A DNA stretch of 36,787 nucleotides. It comes from JBDSKH01 sp050245915 (GTDB taxonomy: Bacteria > Actinomycetota > Actinomycetes > Actinomycetales > Microbacteriaceae). Shown here piece by piece: positions 14,527 through 23,650 of this stretch. The stretch lies in contig JBFWWZ010000031.1 of the NCBI GenBank assembly GCA_050245915.1, positions 1-36,787 of the forward strand, in the 5' to 3' direction. The notes under the pieces were generated by a model. That model did not search any database and was not told where the DNA came from. It saw only the letters and a list, made by a program, of their open reading frames with translations. The stretch's first letter is position 1. Each line of letters opens with the position of its first letter. A program made the position numbers and the translations under genes.

Positions 14527-17254
14527 TGTCGTCGAACAGAACCTGACCTTCGATCCGATCGACCTTGTTGCACCGGATGCGCGGCTGTTCATTGACACGA
14601 ACGTGTTCATGGACACCGACCCTGCAGGCAAAGGCGGCCTGCAGAAGCTCTTCGCACGAGTGGCGCCCAAGATTCAGGAGGGCGGAAGTCAGGTCGTCGT
14701 GCCGACGAAGGTCATCACTGAGCTCACCGACCAGAGCGCAACCGACCCGGCGGGCGCGGATCCGGACCGAGCCGATGCGATCAAAAAGGCCGCCAACGCA
14801 CTGCTGTTTCTGCAGTCAGCGAGCGAGCAGGGACTCGTCCGCAAAGACCTGGGCGACGACTCCAACCCGTACGCCGATGATCTCTTCGTCAACCTCTTCA
14901 CTGCCTACGCGGACCGCTACGCGATGGCGCTACTCACCAACGATGTCACTCTGCTGCTCCGAATCAACCTGCTCGGGATCGAACGTAACGCATGGCTCGT
15001 TGCAGGACGCCTCAGTAGTGAAGGCCTGATCGAGTGCGACGCGCCCCAAGTGCTTTACGAACGCGGTCTTGCCAAGCTTCGCCGGATCCAACGTCGCCTG
15101 ACGACCCAGGAGGCTGACCCGAAGGATCACCGGGAGGCCGCGTCGCTGGCGGCGACGCTGGAGGCATTCGCTCTCGCTGCGAACGTCGTTGCACCGGAGC
15201 CGCCAGTACGACAGCCCCCGACCCGCAAGGGCAGCCGCAAGCCCAACGTGGAACCGTCAGTCACCGCTGGCGCTTTCCCAGCAGATACCCCCTACCGTGG
15301 CGCCGATTATCCGCTTCACGTGGCCGAGGTCCCTGGCGAGGGCGACGAGGTAATCGTAGAAACGGCCTCAGGTACCGCAAGGCTTCAACTCGCCGACAAG
15401 CTCGGCACAGGCGGCGAGGGAAGTGTGTACGCCGTCTCAGCGACAGAAGTCGTGAAGATCTTCGACCAGGACCACATCACCGCACACCGCCAGGCGAAAA
15501 TCGAGTTGCTCGCGGGTCGGGGTTTCACGATGGCTGGGATCAGCTTCCCGAAGGCGATCGTCAAGAACCTCCGCGGGGAGTTCGTCGGCTACGTTATGCC
15601 ACGCGCAACGGGTCGCGACTTCTCGAAGGTGCTGTTCAACCCTCGTCGATTCCGAAGCGAGTTCCCGACTTGGACCAAGGCGGACCTGATCGACGTCGCG
15701 ATCTCGTTCCTGGAACAGGTGTCCTACCTCCACTCGCTCAACATCGTCCTCGGGGACATCAACCCGAAGAATCTCCAAGTCGATGCGGACAAGAACGTAT
15801 GGGTCATCGACGCCGACTCCTGGCAGCTCGACGGATTCCCGTGCCCGGTCGGCACCGAGATGTTCAGTGCGCCTTCAGTAATCGGGCGGCGGTACCCGGA
15901 GTTCCTGCGCTCGATCGAGGACGAGCGATTCGCGGTCGCCACGATGCTGTTCATGATCCTGATCACCGGCCAATTCCCCTACGCAAGGTCTGGATCGGAT
16001 GGCGACATCGTCCGACTGATCAAGGAGGGGAACTTCGCCTTCCAGTACAAGGAGAACTCGAACCAGGATCAGCCGGCTGGGAACTGGAAGTTCATGTGGT
16101 CGCACATACAGCCGAACCTGAAGGGACTGTTCTGGAACACGTTCCACAAGGACGGCGAGCGCTACGACAACCGGCCGACCGACGCGGAGTGGTTGAGCGC
16201 GTTCCGCGATTTCCGCCGCTTCCTCGCCAGTGGCGAGAACTTCGACCCGATGTCGAACGATGTATACCCGACTCGGTTCAAAGCGATGGCACGAGACACT
16301 CCTATCTACGAGTGCTCCGAGTGCGGCACTTCGATGGTCGCGATCTGGAACGAGAAAACCCAGAAGTACGCCCAGCCGTCTCTCTGTCAAGCGTGTCGCT
16401 CGAAGCTGCCGAAGTGCGCAGACTGCGGCAAACACAAGTCCTCCTTGAAGAACGGCATCTGCTGGGACTGCAACCGGAAGCGAAATTTCGCAGCCTGCGT
16501 CGAGTGCGGGCGGGAGAAGCCGAAGCAGTCCCTCATCGACGGTCGCTGCTACGACTGCAACCAAGGCAAGTGCGCGAACTGCAACCGGAGTGTTCCAAAG
16601 CACTACCTCGTCGGCGGCCTCTGCGACCGCTGCGTGCCAGTGAGCTGTAAGGACTGCGGCCTCCCGTTCAAGAAGTCGGACATGACCTACGGACGATGCC
16701 CGTCGTGTCACCAAAAAGACGTTGAACGACAGCAGCGGGCAAGAGTGGAGGCCTCTGAGAAGGCAAAGCGAGATGCGGAGCTCGATCCCACCCGGCTTTG
16801 CACTCGCTGTGGGAAGCCGTTCATCAACCGGGGCAACGTCGCGTGGCATCAGCGAATGGGCAAGGCTGTGCCGACCACACACAAGATGGGCTACGGCTAC
16901 ACGTATCCGCCAGAGTGCGTACCACTACCCGCTTCGGCGCAGACGACCAGCCGGACATCGTCACCGCCTCCAGCGGCGGCCAAGAAGTCCGGCGGTTGCT
17001 ACGTCGCTACCGCGGTCTACGGCTCGTATGACTCGCCGCCGGTCTGGGTCTTGCGTCGCTGGCGGGATGAGGTGCTTCAAACATCGGCCATCGGCCGCGC
17101 TGCGATTCACATTTACTACTGGGTGAGTCCTCGCCTCGTTACCACGCTGGGACAGCGTCGAGGGTTCACCGCGTCCGTACGCTTCGTGCTGGACCGCTTG
17201 GTGCGCAAGCTCGAGCGGTCCGGTTTCTCCCACCTTCCCTACCAAGACAACTAG
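14519..17254 (+). CDS. PIN nuclease - Ser/Thr kinase - zinc ribbons - CFI-box protein
   Basis: 911 aa from GTG at 14519 (8-bp overlap; the upstream in-frame extension lies within the previous gene and looks spurious). Residues 20-150 form a PIN domain with FIDTN (D26, N28), E68, D120/D121 and TND (140-142), the full acidic set. Residues about 290-570 are kinase-like: glycine loop GTGGEGSVYAV near 294-304, VVKIF Lys, DINPKN catalytic loop near 413 and DAD in place of DFG near 431. Residues about 597-770 contain repeated CxxC knuckles (CSECG, CADCG, CWDCN, CVECG, CANCN, CKDCG, CTRCG). GGCYVATAVYGSYDSP near 825 is the CFI-box C-terminal domain. Kinases with such zinc-ribbon tails belong to TerY-P-type systems. 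The PIN fusion is unusual. Confidence 0.8.
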   Translation: MSDVVEQNLTFDPIDLVAPDARLFIDTNVFMDTDPAGKGGLQKLFARVAPKIQEGGSQVVVPTKVITELTDQSATDPAGADPDRADAIKKAANALLFLQSASEQGLVRKDLGDDSNPYADDLFVNLFTAYADRYAMALLTNDVTLLLRINLLGIERNAWLVAGRLSSEGLIECDAPQVLYERGLAKLRRIQRRLTTQEADPKDHREAASLAATLEAFALAANVVAPEPPVRQPPTRKGSRKPNVEPSVTAGAFPADTPYRGADYPLHVAEVPGEGDEVIVETASGTARLQLADKLGTGGEGSVYAVSATEVVKIFDQDHITAHRQAKIELLAGRGFTMAGISFPKAIVKNLRGEFVGYVMPRATGRDFSKVLFNPRRFRSEFPTWTKADLIDVAISFLEQVSYLHSLNIVLGDINPKNLQVDADKNVWVIDADSWQLDGFPCPVGTEMFSAPSVIGRRYPEFLRSIEDERFAVATMLFMILITGQFPYARSGSDGDIVRLIKEGNFAFQYKENSNQDQPAGNWKFMWSHIQPNLKGLFWNTFHKDGERYDNRPTDAEWLSAFRDFRRFLASGENFDPMSNDVYPTRFKAMARDTPIYECSECGTSMVAIWNEKTQKYAQPSLCQACRSKLPKCADCGKHKSSLKNGICWDCNRKRNFAACVECGREKPKQSLIDGRCYDCNQGKCANCNRSVPKHYLVGGLCDRCVPVSCKDCGLPFKKSDMTYGRCPSCHQKDVERQQRARVEASEKAKRDAELDPTRLCTRCGKPFINRGNVAWHQRMGKAVPTTHKMGYGYTYPPECVPLPASAQTTSRTSSPPPAAAKKSGGCYVATAVYGSYDSPPVWVLRRWRDEVLQTSAIGRAAIHIYYWVSPRLVTTLGQRRGFTASVRFVLDRLVRKLERSGFSHLPYQDN

Positions 17255-17281
17255 CCGCTCACCGGAGAACGGAATCCCAAC

Positions 17282-17968
17282 ATGGCCAAACTCGACATCA
17301 GCACTGACGACCTCATCGAGAACCCGACGCCACGTGTCCCGGTGGCCCTCTGCATCGACACGAGTGGCTCGATGGACGGCGCACCCATTCAGGAGCTCGT
17401 CACCGGCGTGAACCAGTTCTACGACGCGATCAACGATGACGATGACGCGCACGATGCCGCTGAGGTCTGCGTCGTGGAGTTCAACTCCGGGGCGAAGGTG
17501 ATCCAAGAGTTCGCAAGTATCGAGCGTCTGCAGCGAATCAGCTCGATCCGCGCAACCGGCGGGACGGCGATGGGAGAAGGCGTGAACCTTGCCCTCGATA
17601 CCCTCGAAGCGCGGAAGCGTCTGTACTCCGACAACGGCGTCCTTTACTACCAGCCGTGGCTCGTTCTCATGACGGACGGCGCCCCAAATGGAAGTGCCGC
17701 TGAACTCGAGCGGGCCGTTCAGCGCGTGACTGACCTCATCGGAAACAAGAAGCTCACAATCTTCCCGATCGGAATCGGCGCTGGCGCCGACATGGACGTC
17801 CTCAAGCGATTCAGTCCGACGAAGCCCCCGCTTCGACTCCAAGGCTTGAGCTTCAAAGAGTTCTTCGAGTGGTTGTCGAAGTCAGTAGCTCGAGTGTCAC
17901 AGTCGAGCCCCGGTGACGCACCGCCGAAGCTCGACCTCGAGGGTCTGGCAGGGTGGGCGGAGCTCTAG
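17282..17968 (+). CDS. vWA-domain protein (TerY-like)
   Basis: 228 aa, ATG 27 bp after the kinase stop; GAGAACGG upstream is a weak ribosome binding site. A single von Willebrand A domain with an intact metal-ion-dependent adhesion site: DTSGSM at residues 26-31 (D26, S28, S30), GGTAMG with T95 and LMTDG with D132. Soluble, no signal peptide. TerY-type vWA proteins are the scaffold member of the kinase/phosphatase triads. The stop is directly followed by the phosphatase start, so the three are co-transcribed. Confidence 0.85.
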   Translation: MAKLDISTDDLIENPTPRVPVALCIDTSGSMDGAPIQELVTGVNQFYDAINDDDDAHDAAEVCVVEFNSGAKVIQEFASIERLQRISSIRATGGTAMGEGVNLALDTLEARKRLYSDNGVLYYQPWLVLMTDGAPNGSAAELERAVQRVTDLIGNKKLTIFPIGIGAGADMDVLKRFSPTKPPLRLQGLSFKEFFEWLSKSVARVSQSSPGDAPPKLDLEGLAGWAEL

Positions 17969-18733
17969 TTGTTCCGAGAGTTCCACCATCAGACGCGAGG
18001 ACGGGGGCACGTCGAAGACGGCACCCCGTGTCAGGACCGCACGGCGTATCTCAACCGCGCCGGGATCCAGGTCCTGTGTCTCGCCGATGGTGCGGGCTCA
18101 GCAACTCGCTCCGAGCTTGGTGCGCAAGCACTGGTGGACGAGGGATGCAAACTCTTGGCCGAGTCCTTCCAGCAAGTGATCTCACGGAACGATGGCGCTC
18201 AAGTCAAGGTCGAGATCGTCCAGCGGCTGCTGCGCCGACTTGTCCGCGTCGCGCAGCGCCGTCACCTTGAGATGCGCGATCTCGCCGCGACGTTTCTCGC
18301 CGTCGCGGTATCCGACAGTCAGTTCATCGCGATCCACGTTGGTGACGGAGTTATCGGCTATGTGAAGGACGGTGAGCTCAAGGTCATCTCAGCACCTGAC
18401 AACGACGAGTTCGCGAATCAGACCACCTTTGTCACTTCCGAATCGGCAGCCACGACGATGCGCCTCCTCAGGGGTTCTCTCTCGGGAGTGACCGGATTCG
18501 TCCTGATGAGCGACGGGCCAGCTAACTCCCTGTTCGATCACCGGTCTAACACGCTCGCAACCGCTTGCCGGAAGGTCATCGAACTGGTTGCAAGCGCGAG
18601 CCCCTTCTCTGTCCCCGGGTACAAGTATCAGATCCGCCGACTGCTCGACACCAAGATTCGAGAGTCCACGAAGGACGACTGCAGCCTCGCGGTCTTCGGG
18701 CGGGACGCGCGTCAGGTCGAGACTGCCGCATAA
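17969..18733 (+). CDS. PP2C-like Ser/Thr phosphatase
   Basis: 254 aa from TTG at 17969, immediately after the vWA stop (TAG TTG). PP2C signatures: GHVEDGTPCQDR (residues 13-24), LADGAGS with metal-binding D40-G41, HVGDGVIGY near 129, LMSDGP near 173 and TKDDCSL near 237 with the C-terminal metal Asp. These Mg2+/Mn2+-dependent enzymes remove phosphate from Ser/Thr; here the obvious counterpart is the adjacent kinase. The spacing and the shortened first motif are as in the PP2C_2 type found in TerY-P triads. TTG start and absent spacer suggest production coupled to, and lower than, the vWA protein. Confidence 0.85.
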   Translation: MFREFHHQTRGRGHVEDGTPCQDRTAYLNRAGIQVLCLADGAGSATRSELGAQALVDEGCKLLAESFQQVISRNDGAQVKVEIVQRLLRRLVRVAQRRHLEMRDLAATFLAVAVSDSQFIAIHVGDGVIGYVKDGELKVISAPDNDEFANQTTFVTSESAATTMRLLRGSLSGVTGFVLMSDGPANSLFDHRSNTLATACRKVIELVASASPFSVPGYKYQIRRLLDTKIRESTKDDCSLAVFGRDARQVETAA

Positions 18734-18763
18734 CTCTGCGTCGAATGCCGGTACCTAACCGGT

Positions 18764-19267
18764 ATGGACCCCCTGCGCCGCCGCCAAGCTCGTCTCCAGT
18801 CGACCCCGATCAAGGCATTCGTCACCGTTACGGTGCAGCCGTCCGACGAGATGGAGATCAAGGTCGACGGGCGGGACTACGTTTCGGGACCGATTGCCCG
18901 CTCCGCAGTCCGGGACATGCTCAAGGCGATCAGCGACGAACTGCGGACCCACCTCGACGTGGTGGTGACGGAGTCGGACGGATCGCAGGCGAGCTTCGAG
19001 GTCAACTACCAACCGCCCTCCCGATTCGCCCCGCCGGCCGTGACACCGCCCACGCATCCCGAGCCGTTGCCGATGATGTTCGGCGTCGAGGCAGAGGGGT
19101 TCGTCGAGGGCGAGGACGTCGAAGTCGCGATCATCCTGCGGGCGAGCTCGGCCGATGGACGTGGGCGTGCTCGCACCGTCGTCGACCGCCGGGAGCTGCC
19201 TCCCGGAGCCCGCGGCGTGATCCTCCTCGGCGCCGTGTCGGGCACCCTCCACATCGAGCGGTTCTGA
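18764..19267 (+). CDS. Hypothetical ICE protein upstream of the coupling protein
   Basis: 167 aa, ATG at 18764; its last base overlaps the VirD4 start (TGATG). No membrane segment. Residues about 20-85 look like an alpha/beta domain (AFVTVTVQPSDEMEIKVDG; ARSAVRDMLKAISDELRTHL), residues 85-110 are a Pro-rich linker, and the end (RELPPGARGVILLGAVSGTLHIERF) looks beta. Coupling to the coupling protein suggests a role in substrate presentation or element regulation. Unrecognised family. It marks the return from cargo to the conserved transfer operon. Confidence 0.55.
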   Translation: MDPLRRRQARLQSTPIKAFVTVTVQPSDEMEIKVDGRDYVSGPIARSAVRDMLKAISDELRTHLDVVVTESDGSQASFEVNYQPPSRFAPPAVTPPTHPEPLPMMFGVEAEGFVEGEDVEVAIILRASSADGRGRARTVVDRRELPPGARGVILLGAVSGTLHIERF

Positions 19268-21087
19268 TGTCTATCCCCAGGTCGACAGGATCGAAGGATC
19301 AGCTCACCAACCTGGCGCTGCTCGCTCTGGCAGGCGGTGTCGTGCTTATCGCCGCACTTCGTGCGGCAGGCTCGATCACTGCCTGGCTGAGCGGGCAACC
19401 GGAGCCGGCCGGAGGAATCGGCGCTGGTCTCAAGGTGCTGGCATCCCCCCTCGACCCGGGTGTCGCACTCGGCGCGCCGGGGCTGAACACGCTGCTCTAC
19501 TGGGTCATCGCCTTCACGATCACCGTCGGCCCCATCGCCCTTGGTGTATGGGGCTGGGTGAAGCTGAAGTCGAGGAAGCGGCAGCCCGTCGACCTTCACA
19601 GCATCGAGGGAGTCGCGACGCCGACCGAGGTGGCGAAGGTCGCATCCCGGAAGGCGCTGATTCGCCGAGCTGGCGTGCTCCGCCCCTCCCTGCAGGGCGA
19701 GAAGTCCGAGCCCGAAGCAGTGGGCTTCCTGCTTGGGCGCTCGTCGGGGCAAGAGGTGTGGGCGACGGTCGAGGACTCGATGCTGCTTGTCGGTCCGCCT
19801 CGTCAGGGCAAGGGCCTGCACATCATGGTGAACGCGATCCTGGATGCTCCCGGCGCGGTGATCGCCACGTCGACGAGGCCGGACAGCCTCGCGGTGACAC
19901 TGAAGACCCGCGAGAAGGTCGGGCCGGTCGCGATCTTCGACCCGCAGCATCTCGCGCCGGGCCTGGCCGCCGGGATGCGGTGGTCGCCGGTGCGCGGCTG
20001 CGAGCGGCCGATCAAGGCGATGATCCGCGCCCAGGGATTCGCGCAGGCGACCGGCTTCGGTGACGTCGAGTCGGGTGGCTTCTGGGAGGGCAAGACCCGC
20101 AGCGCCATCGCGACCCTGCTGCATGCCGCGGCGATCGACAATCGGGATGCGATGACGCTGTTCGAGTGGGCGCTGTCGCCCTCGTCGGCAGAGGAAGCAG
20201 CGCTGATCCTCGAGAACCACCCGAAGGCAGCGCGAGGTTGGTCCCGCATCCTCCGGTCGATGCTGGCTCAGGACCCGAAGACCCGCGACTCCATCTGGGC
20301 GGGCGTGAGCCTCGCCTTCGATTGTCTCGCCGACCCCAAGGTGCTCGACGCCGTCTCCCCAGAGCCGGACGACCGATTCAACCCGAAGCGCTTCCTGCGG
20401 CAGAAGGGCACGCTTTACCTGCTCGCAACCTCGGAAGGAGCCGGGGCATCGGGGCCGCTGGTGGCCGCCTTCATCGAGGACATTGTCGGCACCGCACGGG
20501 AGATCGCTTACCAGCGCGAGCGGGCACGGCTCGATCCGCCGCTACTGATGGCGCTCGACGAGATCGGGAACCTGGCGCCACTGCCGAGCCTGCCGCAGCT
20601 CATGTCCGATGGCGGCGGCACGGGGATCACGGTCCTGCCGGTCATCCAGTCGATGGCGCAGGCTCGGGATCACTGGGGTGCGGAGAAGGCCGAGGCGATG
20701 TGGGGCTCGGCAATCGTGAAGATCCTCCTCGGTGGCCTGTCGGACACGAAGGTGCTCACCGACCTGAAGACGATGTTCGGCGAGCGTGACGACGTGACCG
20801 AGAGCACGACGACGGACCACATGGGGAACGTGTCGGTGCAGCGAGCTGTTCGCCGCGTGCCGGTGCTGTCCGAGGACCAGATCCGCACCATCCCGGCGGG
20901 CATGGCGATCACGCTGCTGCGCTCGACCAGGCCGATCATCACTGACCTGCGCCCGTGGACGGTGCGCCCCGAGGCGGCGGCACTAACCGCCGATCAGGCC
21001 GAGGTCGAGGAACTCATCCGAGCCGGCCACAAGGCCGAGTCCAACGATGCCGACGACCACGACGGCGTGGACGAGCCGTGGGCGTGA
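19267..21087 (+). CDS. VirD4/TraG-type IV coupling protein
   Basis: 606 aa from ATG at 19267 (TGATG overlap). Two N-terminal membrane helices (LTNLALLALAGGVVLIAALR near 13-33 and LLYWVIAFTITVGPIALGVWG near 78-98). P-loop GPPRQGKG at residues 176-183, Walker B LLMALDEIGNL near 425-435, and the TraG/VirD4 signature GGTGITVLPVIQSMAQARDHWG near 455-477. Coupling proteins are hexameric ATPases that bring the relaxase-DNA complex to the type IV channel. Full length for the family. Confidence 0.9.
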   Translation: MSIPRSTGSKDQLTNLALLALAGGVVLIAALRAAGSITAWLSGQPEPAGGIGAGLKVLASPLDPGVALGAPGLNTLLYWVIAFTITVGPIALGVWGWVKLKSRKRQPVDLHSIEGVATPTEVAKVASRKALIRRAGVLRPSLQGEKSEPEAVGFLLGRSSGQEVWATVEDSMLLVGPPRQGKGLHIMVNAILDAPGAVIATSTRPDSLAVTLKTREKVGPVAIFDPQHLAPGLAAGMRWSPVRGCERPIKAMIRAQGFAQATGFGDVESGGFWEGKTRSAIATLLHAAAIDNRDAMTLFEWALSPSSAEEAALILENHPKAARGWSRILRSMLAQDPKTRDSIWAGVSLAFDCLADPKVLDAVSPEPDDRFNPKRFLRQKGTLYLLATSEGAGASGPLVAAFIEDIVGTAREIAYQRERARLDPPLLMALDEIGNLAPLPSLPQLMSDGGGTGITVLPVIQSMAQARDHWGAEKAEAMWGSAIVKILLGGLSDTKVLTDLKTMFGERDDVTESTTTDHMGNVSVQRAVRRVPVLSEDQIRTIPAGMAITLLRSTRPIITDLRPWTVRPEAAALTADQAEVEELIRAGHKAESNDADDHDGVDEPWA

Positions 21088-21161
21088 CCGGCACCTACTG
21101 AACGGGGAGCGAACGGATGCTCGCGATCAAGCCCCCGCGACAGAAGGAACGAGGTCCACAC

Positions 21162-21722
21162 ATGGACATCAAGACCCAGGCGTCGGTCTCCGGCTTCATC
21201 GTCGGCGACGCGCGCCTCCAGCAGACGAAGACCGGCGAGCCGATGCTCACAGTGCGGGTCGGGCAGGAGCGGTTCGAAGCCGCGCCCGGCGGCGGGTTCA
21301 CACAGCTCGAGAATCACTACTTCAACCTCGTGCAGTTCGGCAAGGCCGCCGAGTCCACCTTCGCGATGCTCAAGCCCGGAGACCGGTTCGTCGCCGAGGG
21401 CTACGCCAAGAACTACGAGTTCACCGGCCGCGACGGCGACCAGATCACGGGACAGGACTTCGTCGTCAAGAAGATCGGACACGACACCGCCTGGACCCGC
21501 TACGTCGTCGACCGCACCCCGCGAGCCGAACGCGAGGTCGAGACCGCGGAGAAGCCGATCGAGCACGACGCTCCGGATGCGGAGCCTTCCCATCCGGAGA
21601 TCACGGAATCGGTATCCGAGCCGTCCCCATCGCCGCGCTCGAAGAAGTCCACTGCGATCCCGTCTCGCGGCGTGAGCGCCGCCACCGCGAAGGAGCCGGT
21701 CGGCGCCGACGTGCCGTTCTGA
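21162..21722 (+). CDS. ssb: Single-stranded DNA-binding protein
   Basis: 186 aa. I chose the ATG at 21162 (MDIKTQASVSGFIVGDARL) over 21117 because it aligns with the usual SSB start and has ACGAGG before it. The OB-fold covers residues about 3-110 (NHYFNLVQFGKAAESTF and GDRFVAEGYAKNYEF). The tail is variable, ending GADVPF, which keeps the aromatic-Phe end of the SSB interaction motif. ICE-borne SSBs protect transferred strands. The N-terminal half departs from chromosomal SSB, so it is element-specific. Confidence 0.85.
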   Translation: MDIKTQASVSGFIVGDARLQQTKTGEPMLTVRVGQERFEAAPGGGFTQLENHYFNLVQFGKAAESTFAMLKPGDRFVAEGYAKNYEFTGRDGDQITGQDFVVKKIGHDTAWTRYVVDRTPRAEREVETAEKPIEHDAPDAEPSHPEITESVSEPSPSPRSKKSTAIPSRGVSAATAKEPVGADVPF

Positions 21723-21799
21723 CGCCCCCGCCACCTTCCCCGAACCAGCCGACGGCGGCCGCGCTCCCTTCAGCCCGCGACCGCCGTCGGCTCCTGACG

Positions 21800-22426
21800 A
21801 TGGAGCATTCCGTGACCGACGACACCCTCATTCCCGCCTCCGATGACCCGGATGAGACCAGCCCCGAAGAAGACACCGAGGACAACGACTTCGACTACTC
21901 CGAATGGCTCAGCGCCTACCGGTTCGACGACCCCCAGAAGCCGACGCAGCTGCCCAAGTCGATCTTCTGGCCGACGATGACGCCGGACGAGGCCGAGATG
22001 AACTGGCTCGACCTCAACGCCTGGGTGAACTGGCTGCGCCTTGAGTATGCGATCCCCGCAGCGGAGATACCGCCGTACTGGCACGCGCATCCGCTGCTGC
22101 GCGACTGGCTCACCGCCCTGTGGAAGCACCACGAGTACGCCTTCCACCCCGGCCAGGAGGCGTCATCCATGATCGGCTGGTTCAACGATTTCTGGGACGC
22201 ACGGAGGAAGCTGCAGGAGGCGGTCGCGCAGATCGGCACACGGCTGACGACCGACCGACCCGACCGGATCTACCCCTGGCCGGGCGAGGACCCCGCACCG
22301 GAGGTACGCGACACCCCGATCACCGACCGCCGTCGTCACTTCAACGAGTTCATCGCCGACGACATCGCGACCAGGCGCATCATCGCCGAGGTCGAGGACG
22401 AAGTCCGGAGGGATCTCGGCCTGTGA
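21800..22426 (+). CDS. DUF4913-like protein
   Basis: 208 aa from ATG at 21800 (GTG at 21812 is an alternative). Residues about 1-35 are very acidic (DDPDETSPEEDTEDNDFDYS). The core, LNAWVNWLRLEYAIPAAEIP followed by YWHAHPLLRDWLTALWKHHEYAF and MIGWFNDFWDARRKL, matches the Trp-rich pattern of DUF4913, a family found almost only on actinobacterial mobile elements. Function unknown. The acidic tail could mimic DNA. Four-bp overlap with the next gene. Confidence 0.6.
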   Translation: MEHSVTDDTLIPASDDPDETSPEEDTEDNDFDYSEWLSAYRFDDPQKPTQLPKSIFWPTMTPDEAEMNWLDLNAWVNWLRLEYAIPAAEIPPYWHAHPLLRDWLTALWKHHEYAFHPGQEASSMIGWFNDFWDARRKLQEAVAQIGTRLTTDRPDRIYPWPGEDPAPEVRDTPITDRRRHFNEFIADDIATRRIIAEVEDEVRRDLGL

Positions 22427-23316
22427 GCGCAGAGGAGGACCGCGCACGGCTCCTCAAGCAGAAACGGGACGCCGAGGCGAAGCGCAGGGCGCGGCTGAAG
22501 CGCCAGGAGGTCGCCACCGCTAGGAACCGAGACCGCGTGAAGGCATGGGCAGAGGCGAACCCGGACCGCGTCAAGGCGCGCCGGGACGCCTGGCTCGCAG
22601 CGAACCAGGATCGGCAACGCGAGCACGCCCGCAACTATTACCACCGGCACAAGGCTGAGCGGCAGCAGGCGGCTCGCGAGCAGAACGCTCGTCGGCGCAC
22701 CGACCCCGCCTACCGTGCGGCCGAGCAGGAGTATCGCAATGGCCGCCGAGAGGTGCTCAACGAGCAGCAGAACCGACGGCGCTCGACCCCAGAGGGTCGA
22801 GCCGCTCACAACGCGGAGCAGAACGCGCGACGCCGCATCGACCGGCGACTGCACAAGCTCGGCCTGCCGCCACGGCCGAAGCATCGCTGGACCATCGACG
22901 AGCGACTGGAGATGGAACGCGAACTCGCCTCGGCCGACCGCCGCCGCTGGACGAAGGCCGACATCGCGGCGCTCCAGGAGGAGCTACGCGGTATCCGCGG
23001 CGAAACATGGTGGCACACGGAAGAACGCTGGCGCGCCGCTCTCGAACGACGAATCGAGGCCGACCTTGCATATCCGGCGAAGCTCGCGAACGCCGTCGAG
23101 AAGTTCCTGGCGACCCGTGAAGGTCGACAGCTCCACGAGGACGTGCGCCTCGACGCCATCGCTCGCATCCTTCGCGGAGCGCGCCCTTACCCGAGCCTCG
23201 ATGCCGAGGCCCGCCGCCGAGCGCAGGAGGTCGTCCTCGACCGCGCGAGGCAGGTGCCCCGGATCGCCCCGGTGCAGCGCAAAGAGCCACCCGGGGCAGG
23301 TCGCCAGATCGCGTGA
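22423..23316 (+). CDS. Basic coiled-coil protein of unknown function
   Basis: 297 aa from GTG at 22423 (GTGA overlap). Residues 1-160 are a long, strongly basic helical region with repeats of the form (R)N(R)xxVKAxxxAxxDR and ARNYYHRHKAERQQAAREQNARRR, like the basic helical repeats preceding HNH or zinc domains in some phage and plasmid proteins. Residues 170-297 are more globular and helical (WTKADIAALQEELRGIRGE). No catalytic motif seen. Likely nucleic-acid binding. Confidence 0.55.
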   Translation: MSAEEDRARLLKQKRDAEAKRRARLKRQEVATARNRDRVKAWAEANPDRVKARRDAWLAANQDRQREHARNYYHRHKAERQQAAREQNARRRTDPAYRAAEQEYRNGRREVLNEQQNRRRSTPEGRAAHNAEQNARRRIDRRLHKLGLPPRPKHRWTIDERLEMERELASADRRRWTKADIAALQEELRGIRGETWWHTEERWRAALERRIEADLAYPAKLANAVEKFLATREGRQLHEDVRLDAIARILRGARPYPSLDAEARRRAQEVVLDRARQVPRIAPVQRKEPPGAGRQIA

Positions 23317-23334
23317 CGTCCCGCGCCGACGGGA

Positions 23335-23643
23335 GTGATCCCGCACCTCTCTCGTGTGGCGAGCAAACCGATCAACATCGATGACGGTACCGAGGTGGGC
23401 TCCATCGACGACCACGTCCGCCTCGTGGTGATCGACGGCGTCGTGGTCGGCTTGCGCCCGCTGTTCGTCACCAAGGAGGTGGCGGCGCAGGTGCTCGGCT
23501 GCAGCCTGAGCCTCGTGAACGGCTACATCCGGCTGCGGATGCTGCCGGTGAGCTACCACGGCACGAAGCCGGTAGTCGCCATCAAGGAGCTCGAGAAGTT
23601 CGCGGCCCGGTTGCCGACCGAGCCGCGAACCCTCGGACTGTAG
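23335..23643 (+). CDS. Excisionase-like HTH protein
   Basis: 102 aa from GTG at 23335 (CGGGAG just before); GTG at 23356 would be shorter. Residues about 48-95 form an excisionase/MerR-type winged HTH: FVTKEVAAQVLGCSLSLVNG, then YIRLRMLPVSYHGTKPVVAI. Location 8 bp before the end of the convergent integrase gene is typical of a recombination directionality factor (Xis). Xis bends attachment-site DNA and favours excision. The family match is by pattern only. Confidence 0.6.
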   Translation: MIPHLSRVASKPINIDDGTEVGSIDDHVRLVVIDGVVVGLRPLFVTKEVAAQVLGCSLSLVNGYIRLRMLPVSYHGTKPVVAIKELEKFAARLPTEPRTLGL

Positions 23644-23650
23644 CCGCGCC

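Noticed and set aside
14002..18733. Tellurite resistance operon
   Set aside because: Only the kinase/vWA/PP2C module is present; no TerB, TerC, TerD or TerZ-like gene.
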